Shown in pieces: positions 13,200 to 26,377 of a DNA stretch of 64,000 nucleotides. This DNA is from Trichoplax adhaerens (taxonomy: Eukaryota > Placozoa > Uniplacotomia > Trichoplacea > Trichoplacidae): positions 1,869,306 through 1,933,305 of the forward strand of contig NW_002060944.1 of the NCBI RefSeq assembly GCF_000150275.1, written 5' to 3'. Every line of letters starts with the position of its first letter. The stretch's first letter is position 1. Under the pieces are notes generated by a model that made no database searches, had not been told where the DNA came from, and saw nothing but the letters and a program-made list of their open reading frames with translations. The position numbers and the translations under genes are program-made.

Positions 13200-13490
13200 T
13201 TATGCACAAAACATATAAGCGTATTTGTATATCACGAATCTGCATCAATTGTAATTGTTAGTCACAATGTCAATTCCTTAATAGTTTCCTTCGACAAAAA
13301 GCAAAGCTTCATTCAGGATTTATATCTTATTGCACTTTTAATATACGTGCACAAAATATATTCGCGTATTTGTATATCACGAATCTGCATCAATTGCAAT
13401 TGTTAGTCACATTGTCAATTCGTTAATAGTTTCCTTCAATAAAAAGCAAAGCTTCACTCAGCATTTATATCTTATTCCAATTTCAATATA
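13200..13490. repeat. Tandem duplication, two copies of a 145-base unit
   Basis: Two adjacent copies with a 145-base period (anchor word GCGTATTTGTATATCACG at 13219 and 13364). They share a long stretch through CAATTG, GTTAGTCAC and AAAAAGCAAAGCTTCA, with roughly ten percent differences. There is no coding frame. The copies look like a simple recent segmental duplication. Confidence 0.85.
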
Positions 13491-14064
13491 CGTATTTGAT
13501 ATTTAGCATAATACTCTACACTACAATTAATTCCGAGCTAATACAGTACTACATTTTAAACTGATAGCTATCAACGATTCGTCATTCTGTAGGTCACCAA
13601 ACAGATACCAAAATACATAACCTACACCCAGAATCACATATAAAATACCAAGGTTCTACTATGTTGTGCGACGTTTGCTCGTGAATTATACAACTGGATT
13701 CGTACCCATGCGAATACTAGATTAGTAAGTAGTTATGGGTAAAATACTGCCATCATTTGCTAAAATATTAAAATTGTTATAAGATGTCGGTAATATGAGC
13801 CAAGGTAGATAGAAATAGCAAATTAGGTAAATAGGATGACGAATTTATAATGGTCACATTCATAAAATTGTTACATAATTTAAAATAAAATTCATAAATT
13901 CATAACTATTTTAGCAGGCGAAGAACAAATATCATAACTGTAATCGTTAAACGCATTTATCTAAGAAAGAAATACTGCATACGAATATATTTACAACAGT
14001 TAATATAGCTCCTGGTATCGGGCAGTCTAAATGGGATTTCAAGGAAGATCAGTTTCGTAGTTGG
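13491..14064. other. 3' flank of AAGAB, nothing recognised
   Basis: AT-rich sequence with no supported exon, RNA or repeat. Confidence 0.4.
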
Positions 14065-17002
14065 TTAGGTATCATTGATTTCCTCATCACTACCGCCAAT
14101 AGCGTTCCAAAACGCTATTGCTACCTAAAATGCAGACATCAACGCATTGTTTACAATTAAATAGCGAGTATGTAATTTATACACATTAGGCAATTGTTGT
14201 TTGCCAGCTAAGCATACAGTATAATAATTAATTATATACTACGGTACTTTTGCTGCGTATTCTTTTCTTAATTCAGATGGCAGCGAACCCGCGTAATCTA
14301 GCCATACGGATAAACGTAAAACATAATACACGAATTAATTAATCATTGAGTATTCCTTAGCACGTAATATAATTAGATTTCGGGTAAAAATAATGCTACA
14401 GCTATAAAATAACCTTTCATATCTTTCATCCTATTGAACAAAGTTTCAAAACTTTCTGTTTCAACTCCCGTGTCGCTACATTCTTCAGCTTCATGAGACC
14501 TACTCGGTAGCACGATATCTATAGAGAAAGCAGCTCGTTAGCATCGCTAAGATATCACAATTTAAGAACAGAAAGTTCTTGAACTAAAATTGACTTAAGC
14601 TAACCTATACAATGAACTTCTAGTAAAGTATCTTACGTTAAGTATTTATTGCTGTCATACAGTATCATACGTTCATAGCACTTACTGCTTCGTGCAAAGT
14701 TAGAGTTACTATCGTTAACGCTTTTGGTTGAAGTGAGTTCATTATCATTATCAATAGGATCATTTCTACGACAGAAAGAATCTGTCGTTTGCTGTAGGTC
14801 ATTAGAGTTTATACAAGTCCACTGGCAACATTCGAGCGCTTCTAGTATTCGACTAATGCCGAAACTTTCATTTTCTATTGAATAAGGAATATGGCAATTG
14901 TAAGTGTGTTGTAACAAGTAACACTACGAGCACTTAATCATCATAACGTGTTGACCTCATAGCTTATGAAGAAACAAAGCGCACATTTTTCGTTGATTAC
15001 GAACTACTAGGGTGAGAAATGTGTTTCATTACTATAATACTCTGCAATGTCTGCTTCTGACTGATTGTAAGATAATTTTCATGTACTGTACTGCAAATTG
15101 CAAGGGTTTCTCTTATTGATAAAAATTTAACTATTAGTGACAAATAAGTTAATATTTTTAAGCGTAAAATTGCATTACCAATACATGCGTATATAAATAG
15201 TAACGTATTTCATCTGGCGTTTTGCGCTTTAGTACGATGTAATATACAATCATGATTAGATTACAGTGTAGTAATACCGTGCAGAATTCTCTTCACTACT
15301 TTTACTGGAAAGTATGGTAATTCTCAAATGCTTCATTAGGTTCGATTAATTCTTTTAGCCCTGACGGTGTCCTAAATTGTATCTGAACGATAAATATAAC
15401 TTTTAACTTCGCTTTTTTAAAGTATGAATTTACGTTGAAGGTATGCAATACTGGTAAAGAGCTAATTGCAATGTAAAGAATTTTAACTTAAAACATAGAT
15501 CATCTTTGATCCATCAAGTTGTTCATTGAATTCGCAAATCTCGATTGCTCGGGTTTACAGTACATCTTTGCATTAGGTTAAAAATAATCTCTACGCGTAT
15601 AACGATCTTCACAATTTATCTCAGTGATAAAAATTTACTTCACGGAATTCTGCATAATATCATAATTTGATATAGTTGGCACTAACGTAAAGATCAAGAG
15701 TGACAGTATCGCAGACAATAAATTTAAAATTCAGCCCTACCCTCGTCAGTATTGATGTGTTGATCTTCAGGAAATGGATTTGCCGGAATGCATACCAATT
15801 CGAATTCATTCTCAATACTCCAACACTCGATGTTTCTTTCTTAAATTATGATAAAAATGAATATTTGTGTTTGTTAATACCTTCAAGAAACTTTGAATTA
15901 CGATGGTATCGTTAAATTTCGTTTAAATAACAATTAAAATTATTGTATGTATATCGACAACTTTGACCATTTTTACATGCCGTATACAGTAATTATAGTA
16001 TTTACATGAATCACGTAAGACTGTAAGTGTAAAATAACGAATTTATATATATCGTAGAGCATAACACAGAATTAAATTACAGCATTTAGTGATCATATTT
16101 CTGAGTATCAATAGTAACCTTCGGAGGTAGGGCAAGCCACTATTTTTACAGATAGATCAAGATCCCTGCAAAAGGACGCCCACTTAGAGGCACTTTTCAT
16201 GCAATCTGACTAAAAAGTAGCAAGAGTAAACGCTCACATTATATTATTGCTATACTATGAATTTGAAATCAAACATGGTAAGGTAGCATCATTAATTATT
16301 ACAGCAATATGATACCGCTTAAGTTATACCGTACACTTTTATTATCAACGAAAAGGATTAATGCTTGAAAAACTTTTGTAAGATTTGATTCTTGAAATAT
16401 CGTAGGGTCTGACTGAGTTGTCCATTGCACACCAACAGACGCTGAATAGTACTTCGTCTTTAACTGCCACAGATATTGCTCCGTAGGATGAGCATTACCA
16501 ATAGCCTCGAAGCTCCACCGGTGCTCAAAGAAATCTAATCGTTTATATATTTACAGTTAATATTAATAATAATATTCGTTGCATTTCAACGGCACTTACA
16601 GTGCAATATCTGATCACACTGTTACAGAGTACTGTGCAGTTTGCGGAGGTGAGATGTGATTACTTTTAAATTAAATGAGTCACATCTATAGAGTCTTAAC
16701 TCTATGGCCACATCACTTCATGTAGTGCATAAGTAAGGGTCTACTGTGCGGCTATAAATAAATTTTATTTCACTGTACTGTGCCAAGGGCCTCTAAGAAG
16801 TTCCTGGTTTTACTGCAGATCAAAGTGATCAGCAAGATGCAAAAGAGCTAAGGTTGTCCTTGCAATACGGTAGTGTTTGTCATTTATTACTATCGTAAAT
16901 TAATAATTACTGTAATATGAAACGTGTTTCACCTTTAAATATATTTTCTCGGGTATATGAGTCAGACAACGAAATCAGCAGAACGTTATTCACCGTATCC
17001 AT
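14065..17002 (-). CDS. AAGAB: Alpha- and gamma-adaptin-binding protein (p34)
   Basis: Cytosolic chaperone that holds clathrin adaptor AP1/AP2 subunits during assembly. The eight-exon model gives 287 residues (human 315): 16933-17002, 16335-16534, 16119-16209, 15741-15839, 14686-14874, 14414-14518, 14248-14297, 14065-14124. Family marks are the N-terminal GTPase-like fold with WQLKTKYYSA and VFQALILFVDNKS, the WSIENEFELV segment (like human WCIKHGFELV), the FGISRILEALE helix, and the conserved C-terminus ESFETLFNRMKDMK followed by AFWNAIGGSDEE. The variable linker between fold and C-terminal helix is Asn/Ser-rich, as usual. ATG 17002 gives MDTVNNVLLISLSD, matching the first beta strand. A strong GTAAGT donor at 14684-14685 decides the end of exon 5; reading through it would hit a stop. 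It is transcribed divergently from RPS18 across palindromic clusters. Confidence 0.93.
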
Positions 17003-17157
17003 TAAGGAGGCAAAGTTGAAAGTGCTTGTTCATCCACCAAAACAATACCACCGCTATGACTGCAATTTTTAACTGTGTGCTCATGATATGTAGAAATGAT
17101 ACGAATACACCAGGTCTTCCCTAGGGTCTCTGGCTCTCAGCTAAAGCTTTCACATGT

Positions 17158-17290
17158 GAATGTACTGTACTGTACAGTACTGTACAGTTCAGGGACTTCT
17201 TCTTATTTTTTACCAAGGTAAAGTGCAGTAAAGTGTACAGTACACTCTTGTGTAAGGTCTTACAGCACTACTGTAGTGTGCAGTGTACAC
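17158..17290. repeat. TACTGTAC/GTACAGTA cluster at the AAGAB side of the divergent promoter
   Basis: Palindromic cluster of the window-wide family, starting about 160 bases upstream of the AAGAB start codon. It contains several partly overlapping units and variants such as AGTGTACACT. Confidence 0.88.
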
Positions 17291-17403
17291 TAGTGTCCAC
17301 TGTCCGTGCACCAGTGAAATTATTATGGCTTCCGCCTAATTATAGATTTATATGCCATGATTAAATCGCTCTAGGTGAGTTTTAAGACAGCCAAACTAAT
17401 TGC

Positions 17404-17426
17404 TTTTTTTTTTTTGGGGGGGGGGG
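17404..17426. repeat. T12-G11 homopolymer pair
   Basis: Twelve T followed directly by eleven G, lying between the two palindromic clusters of the AAGAB/RPS18 divergent promoter. Confidence 0.9.
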
Positions 17427-17529
17427 AGGATTTGGCCATATTAAGGTCTTAAATGTTAAATTTATTATTTCTATTTTTTTTTAGGGTGCTTTTTCATTTT
17501 GTGACCGCCGATTTCCAGGATTGGCCGTT

Positions 17530-17815
17530 TCGATGCGATCTACAGTACGCGTGCACTGTAGTGACTGTACAGTACAGTACCATTGACAATCTGAACTACA
17601 GTACACAGTACTGTACTGTACAATACAGTACTGTACAGTACAACTGCTGCGGTTACAGTACTGTACTGTACAGTACTGTACAGTACAATGTGAGTCAAAC
17701 ATTTTTACGCACGAGTTATACAGTACAGTACAGTACAGTACTGTACAGTACTACAGTACAATGTCTGTACACAGTACAGTGTACAGTATGTAGCATCGTT
17801 ATATTGTATTGTACG
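17530..17815. repeat. TACTGTAC/GTACAGTA cluster at the RPS18 side of the divergent promoter
   Basis: Dense palindromic cluster ending about 80 bases before the RPS18 start codon. Open frames on both strands here (17453-17845 and 17481-17702) are artefacts of the repeat, which happens to lack stops. Confidence 0.9.
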
Positions 17816-17895
17816 ATACAGTTATTAGCGTTGGGTAGGAGATGAACCGGTCCTTTGGCTCTGGCTCGTGCATCTCGGTTTGACTGGGAAGAAAA

Positions 17896-19572
17896 ATGGT
17901 GCGTAGTGGTGAACACATATTAACATAGCAATTAGTCAAATATCTTTGCCATCGTAAGAAAGAATTTCGATTAATCACCGTAAAAGATGTAATTAGGACG
18001 GTTTCTACTTGAAATAGCTATTTTTTATATACTCCGTCAAGATACTTAATTCAGCGATAAAGTCAATGAGAGCATTTCTTCATGGATTTTGTGTTATGCT
18101 GGAGATTAATTTTCATTAAATTTAACTATTCTTTGCCCTTCTCGATCCAGCAAAGTATGCTTGGATCCAGGCTTACTAAATATTGAATTATACGTATTGC
18201 ACGTCAATGCATGTACTAAAGGTTTTTTAAATCCGTTTAATTAAAAGATGTGTTCATGAGGCGAAATGTGATGGCTTTTTGCTAGATTTTTTTTATTATT
18301 GCTGTTTCATTTAACTAAGTAAACGATTATCCACCCCTTGATAAAATATTCGATACTGTATGAAGTAGAATATATTCTGTATGCTCACTTATAGTACAGC
18401 CTTCCATTGCGAATGCGATATTAGGTCATGTTGTACAACTGTGGAACTAAAGCTCTGTATTGTTGAATAGGGTTCGCTAGTGCTTCCTGAGAAATTTCAA
18501 CATATTTTACGTGTCATGGGCACGAACATCGATGGAAGGGTGAAAATAATGTTTGCCCTAACCGCAATTAAGGTTTGCACTTTATGACTTGTTGGAATAT
18601 GAGGCTAAACTATTTCTGCTGTATTCATCAAGTTATTCATTCGTTGTAAACTATCTAAATATTGTTACTATACGTTGATTACCATAATTCAAAGTAACAA
18701 CTTTGATTGTGGTTAATACGGATAAAATTTGAAATGGGTCTAATATTAATTCATTTCGAATGCTATCGTAAATTTTACGGTAATCTTCGCTATACACTAG
18801 GGCTGCGGTCGTAGATTTGCCAATATTGTTTGTAAGAAGGCTGGTGTTGATATCGATAAGCGCGCTGGTGAACTAACTGAAGACGAAGTAAGATCTATAA
18901 AGATTAACGTTTTACTTAATTTCGCAGTTAAGAAATAAAATCTGCACGTTAGTCATTATTTTGTTTCGGTCTGATGCTGGTACTGTTTATTAAGGCTATG
19001 GTAGCATAAACGTGTAATTTTAGTAGGAACATGCAGATAATCTCACAACGTATTATTACTAGCACGGCTACCAACAAAAAATAAAGATAAATCTTAAAAT
19101 CTGTCACTCTTAGTTCTTGTAATCTAGATTCTTTTTAACTACAGATCGACAAAGTTATAACTATTATGCAAAATCCACGCCAATACAAGATTCCAGATTG
19201 GTTTTTGAATAGACAGAAAGATATAAAGGATGGTAAATTTTCTCAGGTAAGATATATAAATTCTGTAATTCTCCTATCCATAAAGTTTTTTTGTCTAATG
19301 ACATGATAACGGTCAGGTCTTGTCGAACAATCTGGAAACTAAACTCCGTGAAGATCTGGAACGCCTGAAAAAAGTAAGAGCGCATCGTGGTATTCGCCAT
19401 TATTGGGGGTAAGCTTCGTGATGTGGAAAATAGTACGTAGAGTAATTCAAGATCTGTAAAATAGATTTTAATGATTGGATTTTACAATTTAATTAGCTTA
19501 AGGGTACGCGGCCAACATACGAAGACTACAGGACGCAAAGGACGCACTGTCGGGGTAGCAAAGAAGAAGTAA
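17896..19572 (+). CDS. RPS18: 40S ribosomal protein S18
   Basis: Small-subunit head protein (uS13) contacting initiator tRNA and the 60S subunit. The six-exon model gives 153 residues (human 152): 17896-17898 (ATG only), 18471-18572, 18801-18887, 19145-19246, 19317-19408, 19497-19572. Near-identical family blocks include [53 protein letters not shown] and the basic tail [20 protein letters not shown]. The first exon is inferred: exon 2 begins in phase 0 with GSLVLPEK and has no ATG. The only well-placed ATG followed directly by a donor (ATG|GTGCGT) is at 17896, behind a pyrimidine-containing leader as in TOP mRNAs. The second residue is Gly instead of the usual Ser. An AATAAA poly(A) signal lies at 19606-19611. 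Confidence 0.96.
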
Positions 19573-20051
19573 TGTAGAGGATGTCTGAGTCTGTAAATTT
19601 TAATCAATAAAAACTGCTTATAGGCAATGCGAAGGTGTTATCTTAATAAATTTAGTCCTTGTTTGGATGTATATTATCTGAATGAATCACTGATACACGA
19701 GATCTCGGGTTGCCGTGAGAACTCTAGGATGGGTACATTGTATAATCATGGGTAGCCTTAACAGGACAGCAGTTTTATGAACTTTGAAAGATTACGCTAA
19801 ACTCGATATGACGCATATTAAGCTAAAATATCAGATTTAAATACTGTACTGTTGGGCTAAACTAGTAACTACTCCTTTATCCCGTACATGCTTTTTAGCA
19901 GCAATGGCTACTTGTTACACGAACAAAACTTTACTGCTACTATATATGGTCTTTAACTACAATACAGAGGAATTTGGCAAGAGTGCATATTTATCATTTG
20001 TAAAATTTTATTTGATGCAAAAACATTTTCAACCGCTGAGTTTCGTCCGTC
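19573..20051. other. Convergent 3' spacer between RPS18 and WDR46
   Basis: Holds the RPS18 poly(A) signal (AATAAA at 19606-19611) and otherwise nothing recognised. Only one short TACTGTAC word is present, in contrast to the divergent spacers. Confidence 0.5.
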
Positions 20052-22812
20052 TTATTTCATAGCAGCTGCACCTTTCTTAAGAGGACGCTTCGTTTTTGAT
20101 CTGTGTTTCCGTAGCTTGAATTTTACATCGAATTTTTCCCTCGCCTATCGTATTTGAGAGAACATAAATACGAGTATTATTTAAATTGGTGGGGTAAAGT
20201 GCTGGTCGTTGAACAATAAATTTTTATATATATACACTCTAAACTTCATTCAATGATAGAGGTACAAAATGATGTTACCGGTTTATCAACCGAGATTTCT
20301 TTTTTCGGCCTAAGAATAGATTTTGGATTAAGGGTTATTAGCTCCGGTTGAATCTGTAAAGGTGGTAAAAGTTGGCAACTTAAAGATTCTCATTAACTAT
20401 ATATTTATTACTAGACATACAGTACATACTCTAAGGAGAAATTTTATACTGTAAACCAATTACAAAATAACTGTAAGTACAACCTTTTCAAGCAAGAGCT
20501 TTACTTCTGTTTCTTGTCTTTGCTTTCTGGTTTGAAAAGGGTTTGCGGCAAGGGCGTCAAAATTGGGCTCACCAGATCCTGCAGCACAATTACTATTTAA
20601 GTAAGTGTAGCTAAGATGCATTATACGAGTACGTATAATTATAGATAAGGAACACTGCTCAAGAGATCAAGTGTAAGCATTTACAAACCCGGGATAATAA
20701 AGCTATTGATGCCTTGATTATGTCCTATACCCAATATATCTTCATAAGGACAAAATTTAAGACATTCAATTTCGGTTGACGGTATTGATTCCGACATGAA
20801 CAGTGATTCTTGTTGTCCGATAAAGGCGTCTTTCCTGATCTGGTGATGAAAGTATTTTGCTTATAATCCATGTTGAATAAAACCCATTAAAATTTTCAAG
20901 TGCATATTAAATACTTGAATATTCGAACCAAAGCCAGTAGCAAGTAAGTCTCTATCGCTAATAGCCAAAGCAGAAATAGGTTTAGGATTATAAAACACAT
21001 GTAAAGCTTTGTAGACACGAAGGTCCCAAATTTTTATTTGCCCATCCAAACCAGACGTAGCCATATATCTATGTATGAATTTCAGGTGTATTTAATGATA
21101 ACGGTCATTAGTAACTATATTGTACGAATCATAGCTCAAATGTCGTTAACGAGTTCTAGGGATTATTTATTCTACCTTCCGTTACTATTAACAGCTACGG
21201 CGCAAATAGGGCTTTTGTGACATAATAATTTTGCGACTGGATCAGACATAGATGGCTTCCAGAGTGTTACTGTTCCTACGTGTAATCAATAGAATACTAT
21301 TCATAGCTTGTATTACAGGTTAGCATGATCGATCTTGAAGGTGACAGTCAACGTACGTATACTAAGGTATTTCTTACATGATTTTAGCAAAAGTTCAGCG
21401 TTAGTTACTTTAAATATAGTATAAATTTCATAGACCGGTTAAATGAAACTTGCAAATTTTAATAAAAACCATAAATTTAATACCGTTTTGGTGTCCTAAG
21501 TTGATTATACCGCTATGAGGATTTTGGCACATACAGCTACAGCTCCCTAGTTTAGTACGATGAGAAGCAACCAGTTTCCCAGTGCTCGTATCTTGATAGG
21601 ATAAAGTACCATTTCTGCTCTATAATAAGTTATAATCATCAAAGCGCGCGTTAGCGAACGAATTATAATAAACATACTGTATTGTATAATCCGGAATAAT
21701 TTTTTAAAAATTTCTGACGTTTTAAACTTACAATTGATACTAGCAAGAAATGATATGGCAAAAATTCGAGTTTGTGTATGTAGAGAAGACTTTTTAAGCG
21801 ATGAATTTCGAGCCCATTATTATCGTAAATATGTATGTATTTCTTCTGTGCAACAGCGAACATCGTCTCGTTATGTAGCCATCTTTTGATAGCGAAATTG
21901 ATTTCAAAAGATAAAGATAAGCAAGATAAAATTAATAGATAAAAAAAATAAGCCTAGCTTTTTGATACCCCTAATCTTTTTCACTAATATTATTTACGAT
22001 ACATACTTAATATCTCGTGTTTCTTCTTGCGTATGAAATTCGGTAACTATATTTTTCGTATACCAGTCTAATATCGCTTGATGACCTTTTCTACCTCCTA
22101 GTAATAAAAATCTGACCATAGCAGATAGATTTATACATTATTAAAAGAGAAAGAACCGTATTATTGTTATAGGACCTCCAGTGACACTTTTCATTTAATC
22201 TACAGTTAATCATCCTGGTGTCTATGGGGCGTTATAAGCGTGCATATGCAACCATACAACGTAACTGTAAATTTAATATCATAATAATTTCACACCTTAC
22301 CTTCCATTCCTATCGTATTCCAAACGATATGGGCCATGGCTTAATTGAAGAGAAAAACTCTAGAGTTAAAAGTAGGAAAGAATACAGTAAACTACGAAAT
22401 TAGTATTTACGGTCATGAAGTAGAAATACAAGTTATTGAGCTCAGCAGAATCTCTACCTTTGCTCGATTAGCCACATCAATTTCCCGAACGATTCTGGAT
22501 TGCTTAAATTTGCAGGTCTCCCTAGGACCTTTAGCTTCTAAATAACTGGTAATAAAAATTATACGTACTTTCACGTATGTGTAAAGGATTACAGCAAGCG
22601 AATAATTACCGTACAATAAAATTCCTTGTTCTAAGGATTCTACCATGCAATTTACTGCAACGTTTGTAACTATTTACGTACGCCCATTTAAGTCGACTAC
22701 ATTCTGTAACTTTGGAAGAGTACGTTATTCTATGGTTTACGAATACGTATTTAATTATACCCTGCTTCTTCCGATAGTAATAGATCGAGCTTTGTCTCGG
22801 ACTTCCGTCCAT
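20052..22812 (-). CDS. WDR46: WD40 small-subunit processome protein WDR46 (UTP7)
   Basis: Nucleolar beta-propeller scaffold of the SSU processome in 18S rRNA maturation. The twelve-exon model gives 469 residues: 22610-22812, 22458-22545, 22301-22359, 22007-22111, 21732-21882, 21484-21619, 21176-21275, 20915-21068, 20689-20839, 20484-20578, 20279-20353, 20052-20144. Diagnostic blocks are the N-terminal [15 protein letters not shown] (human GFLEPEG-like), [131 protein letters not shown], and a basic Lys/Arg tail. It is shorter than human (610), mainly at the N-terminus. ATG 22812 is the first in the open exon and could be preceded by an unseen exon. It is divergent with SPCS2 and convergent with RPS18. 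Confidence 0.94.
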
Positions 22813-23097
22813 TTTCACAATCGCTATTGATGGAATTTCTTGGCTGATACATATGCTCTTAACTGGGTTTGTTAACCTGAAGTATGTGTATTCAAAAACA
22901 AAAACAATTATGGGGCAAGTGATCATCTTAATCTTAAGTGTACTACTAATAACACTTCACTGTTGCGACTTACTATACGACTCGTATGTTAACTACATGG
23001 CAATGGTTGTAATATGTAAAGTAAAATTAAAATTTTTAATTTTAATTTACCGATTTTTATTTTAGGACTTGATAATTTTATCCTTAGAAGATGGCTT

Positions 23098-23370
23098 CAG
23101 GTACTGTATGTACAGTACAGTACTGTATATAGAATTTGATTCGATTTACTGTACAATAGAACACAGTACAGTACCAACTTTATGGTACAGTACTGTACAT
23201 AATCAACGATAGGATTGTACAGTACAGTACAGTACAGTACTGTACTGTATGGAGCACTGCTTTGTACAGTACTGTACTTACAGTACTGTACACTAATAAA
23301 TAAATAAAAAATACTATACAGTAATCGACCAATTTCCTCGCTCAACTTACTGTATGCTGTACAGTACTTC
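23098..23370. repeat. TACTGTAC/GTACAGTA cluster in the WDR46/SPCS2 divergent promoter
   Basis: Palindromic cluster filling the 625-base spacer between the two start codons. It starts 286 bases upstream of the WDR46 ATG and ends 68 bases before the SPCS2 ATG. The minus-strand frame 23097-23345 through it is an artefact. Confidence 0.9.
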
Positions 23371-23437
23371 GCGTACTATCTTTAATTTTTCACAGTCAAT
23401 AAAATCTTGCAGTTCTCTCAACTCTGTTGTATTCACC

Positions 23438-25132
23438 ATGGCTCCCGCACAGGTTCTATGCAATTTGCGATCTGCTGTTGTAAAGTGTTGTATTTAGTCA
23501 AACGATGCAATTTCTGAATTATTCTTTGTCAACGCTGCTGAGAGCTAATCAGAGTCAAACTTCTTTCTTATAGTAGTCCCTGATCTAATTCTATTCTTTT
23601 GACTATATTGTATCTTCTATACATTTCTAGGAGGATTCATCGAAGATCGTAAAGACTAACAAGTGGAATCAATCCAGAGTTAAAACTTCTATTGACGATG
23701 CTATACGAACGGTAAATGTGCAGAGTGACTTGTTTTTAACTCCTGATCTCGCTTGTGTGGTATCAGTTCACCTTCTGCATCGTAGTGTTCTTCATCCATT
23801 CCCGAATGTAACTATACTACTGTACTCTATACTGTACTATTGGAGAATTTAATCAAAATAGTTAATACATTAATAGTCTTATCACGCTTTGCATACAATA
23901 ATTATACAATTATGCATGCATGGTATCAACTAGGCATAACTGAGTTACGACCGTCTCTCTTTCTAACTACCGCACACTTTGCTGACGTCGGGAGGACACT
24001 TTCAGCCAAGCACAGTATATGCGCGTATATGAAAATGAGTATAAGTTAACAAGATGATTGTGTCTGATGTAACTACAGTAAAAGGCAATAATTTATATCA
24101 TTCACTATGAAGCTTGTACGGTAAACATTGCGTATAAATGTAACTATTGAACTAGTTAGTTATTTACTGCCTGTAACAAATATTCTGATAATACGAGCCG
24201 TATTTCATCATTAGGTGTGTGATTCTTGGAATTATCTGGTCATACCTGACCACACTATTGCGTCATATTATTTCAGGTGGTTATAGACCGTATGGGATTA
24301 CAAGAAAATTACAAGTTTTTGGATATACGTTTATATATTTGCTTAATGGCATGTGTTATCGCTGGTATTGCTACTTCTTACGATTACTTGAATCCTTTCC
24401 CTAAATCGAAAATGGTTCTTATTGTATGCTGTTTACTGTATCTTGATTCTTGATGCCACGGCTGCTAAATCTAGCAGACTGTAATGCTACTGATGACAGT
24501 CATGATTCGAATTTAAATCTGGTTAAGCATTTTATAATATGCAGTGATAAAGCTGTTGCGATAGAATAACCCATAGATATACGTGCTACACTTAAGATGA
24601 TAATTAATTACGATGAGTATTAGAACTTTTTCTTTAATTGCCATCTCGAAGCTATTTCGTCTGTGTATCTATCCTGACGTGGTTTATGACATATGTAGAA
24701 AAACAAGTTTTCCTTAATGCCATTGGTAAAGATGCTGCTGGCATTGTAAGCTAATCGAAACTTAGAATCTCTTACCTTATTCTGACGTCAGAAAGCTGAT
24801 ATAAACAATTTTATATTATTTGTATTCACAGGATCCTGACAGTTACTGGCAGTTCAGTTCCAGCATGGAAAAAAACGACAAAAATTATAAACTTACAATA
24901 ATACTGTATAATGGGAAAAACAATTGTAATATTGAAAGCTCGCTGATCAAGTAAATATAGCCTGTATAGACATCTTTCAAGTCTTGTTACTACACTAAGG
25001 CCAAAATTTTTACAAAATCTTAGATCTGTCGAAGATTGGATTGACGAAAATGACTTCGTCTTAATAGATGAAATTGAAAAGGTAATAAAGAGAAACATGG
25101 ATAAGTCCATGGCACCATCTAAGAAGGACTAA
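23438..25132 (+). CDS. SPCS2: Signal peptidase complex subunit 2
   Basis: ER membrane subunit (SPC25 family) that contacts the translocon and supports signal-peptide cleavage. The six-exon model gives 192 residues (human 226): 23438-23452, 23631-23711, 24277-24437, 24652-24745, 24832-24950, 25024-25132. The family pattern is TNKWNQSRVKTSIDDAIRT, then two membrane spans (LYICLMACVIAGIATSY and MVLIVCCLLYFVCVSILTWF) separated by the short luminal DYLNPFPKSK turn, then a cytosolic domain with DPDSYWQFSSSMEKNDKNYK and the SVEDWIDENDFVLIDE helix. The first exon codes only MAPAQ; the human protein has a longer Gly/Ser-rich N-terminus. The end of exon 6 is ambiguous: a possible donor follows EIEK, but reading through gives a plausible Lys-rich tail. 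Confidence 0.93.
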
Positions 25133-26377
25133 GCATTAGTGTTAATTAAACTGACTAGTATAAGTAATTTCGATGAAAGCTGTAGTCCGCAGCTTCCTAT
25201 GGCTTGACTATTTTGGAATTGAATGAGACTACATACGTGTAAGAATATATTGAATTATAATACTATATCAGCGCTTGAAAATTGTGCCAAGAATTTTATT
25301 GCTTTCGGGAGGTATAAATAAAGTTATGATTTGAATATTCAATACTTTCGGTTAAATATTTTGTGAAAGTTCTTATAGAAACTATCCAGAGTAAACGATG
25401 TATTGAAAATTATTGTTTTATGAACTTTTAATTAGAGAGCTATAGAATGATTTACAACAATTCTCTAGTTACGATTGCATGGTAATTAATTGTTGAAATA
25501 TTAGCTAGTATGACATAATTGAGTATGTTATAGTGTAAAAGGCAATTAGGTTAGAAGCCAAATATAACGGGAACTTTTAATTTGTAGGCTTTTGTTGCGA
25601 AGAAGCCGACATAGGGGATCTGTATAAGATTTTTGTAAAGTCTTCTTTAACTTTATCAAAAATTTTAAACTCTCTCCAGCGCGACATTGTACATTCCTGT
25701 AACCTTACTGTACTTTTAATTGCACTCTAAAATTATTTAGAAATCGCAATGAATTACTGATACTCTCATTACAGGGCTTCATTGTTTTAAGGTCTTATAA
25801 ATCAATTCTAACTGAAGGTGGAGATCATTAGATCAGTTGAGCACACGCAAGTAGTCCCAATTTCAATTTTTAAACGTTGCCTTAATCTAAGTACGATCAT
25901 ATAATAATGATTATAGTTAATTACAAGTATGAATCATCGTTACATATGAAACTTACATAACACATTATAGCGTGCCTATAACAGCAGATTTATTTGTACT
26001 ACTCGCTTTATGAGGTAATCAGCGGGCTACCTTGTTAAGTAAGGTGTACTAAAAGAATTAATATACAAATATTTCATAGAGCAGTGCCCAATAGTATACA
26101 ACTAGGCAATGTATCCGACTTTACACGCGTTTTGACAGATTAACGATCACTACGTAACTGTTGAATAAAGGTAGCCTTATCTTCGTTGTTGCATTCTATT
26201 GTCGCTAACAAGCACGCAATGTATCCACATCTATCTTTTTGGGCAGTTTTTATATTATATAGTGCGTAAGTTAATTGAAGTTAAGATTAGCTTATTTATA
26301 CAGTACATTGAAGGTAAAGATATACTAAGAAAAATAAAAATACAGAGCTGATTTTAAAATATACGCTGTAAGAAACC
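25133..26377. other. Convergent 3' spacer after SPCS2
   Basis: About 1.2 kb with no supported exon, RNA gene or repeat. Confidence 0.4.

Noticed and set aside
17453-17916. Open frames of 66-130 codons on both strands rich in YCTV and QYST
   Set aside because: They run through the TACTGTAC/GTACAGTA cluster, which lacks stops in several frames. The proteins are monotonous and occur wherever the repeat does (12.2, 23.2, 50.1 kb).
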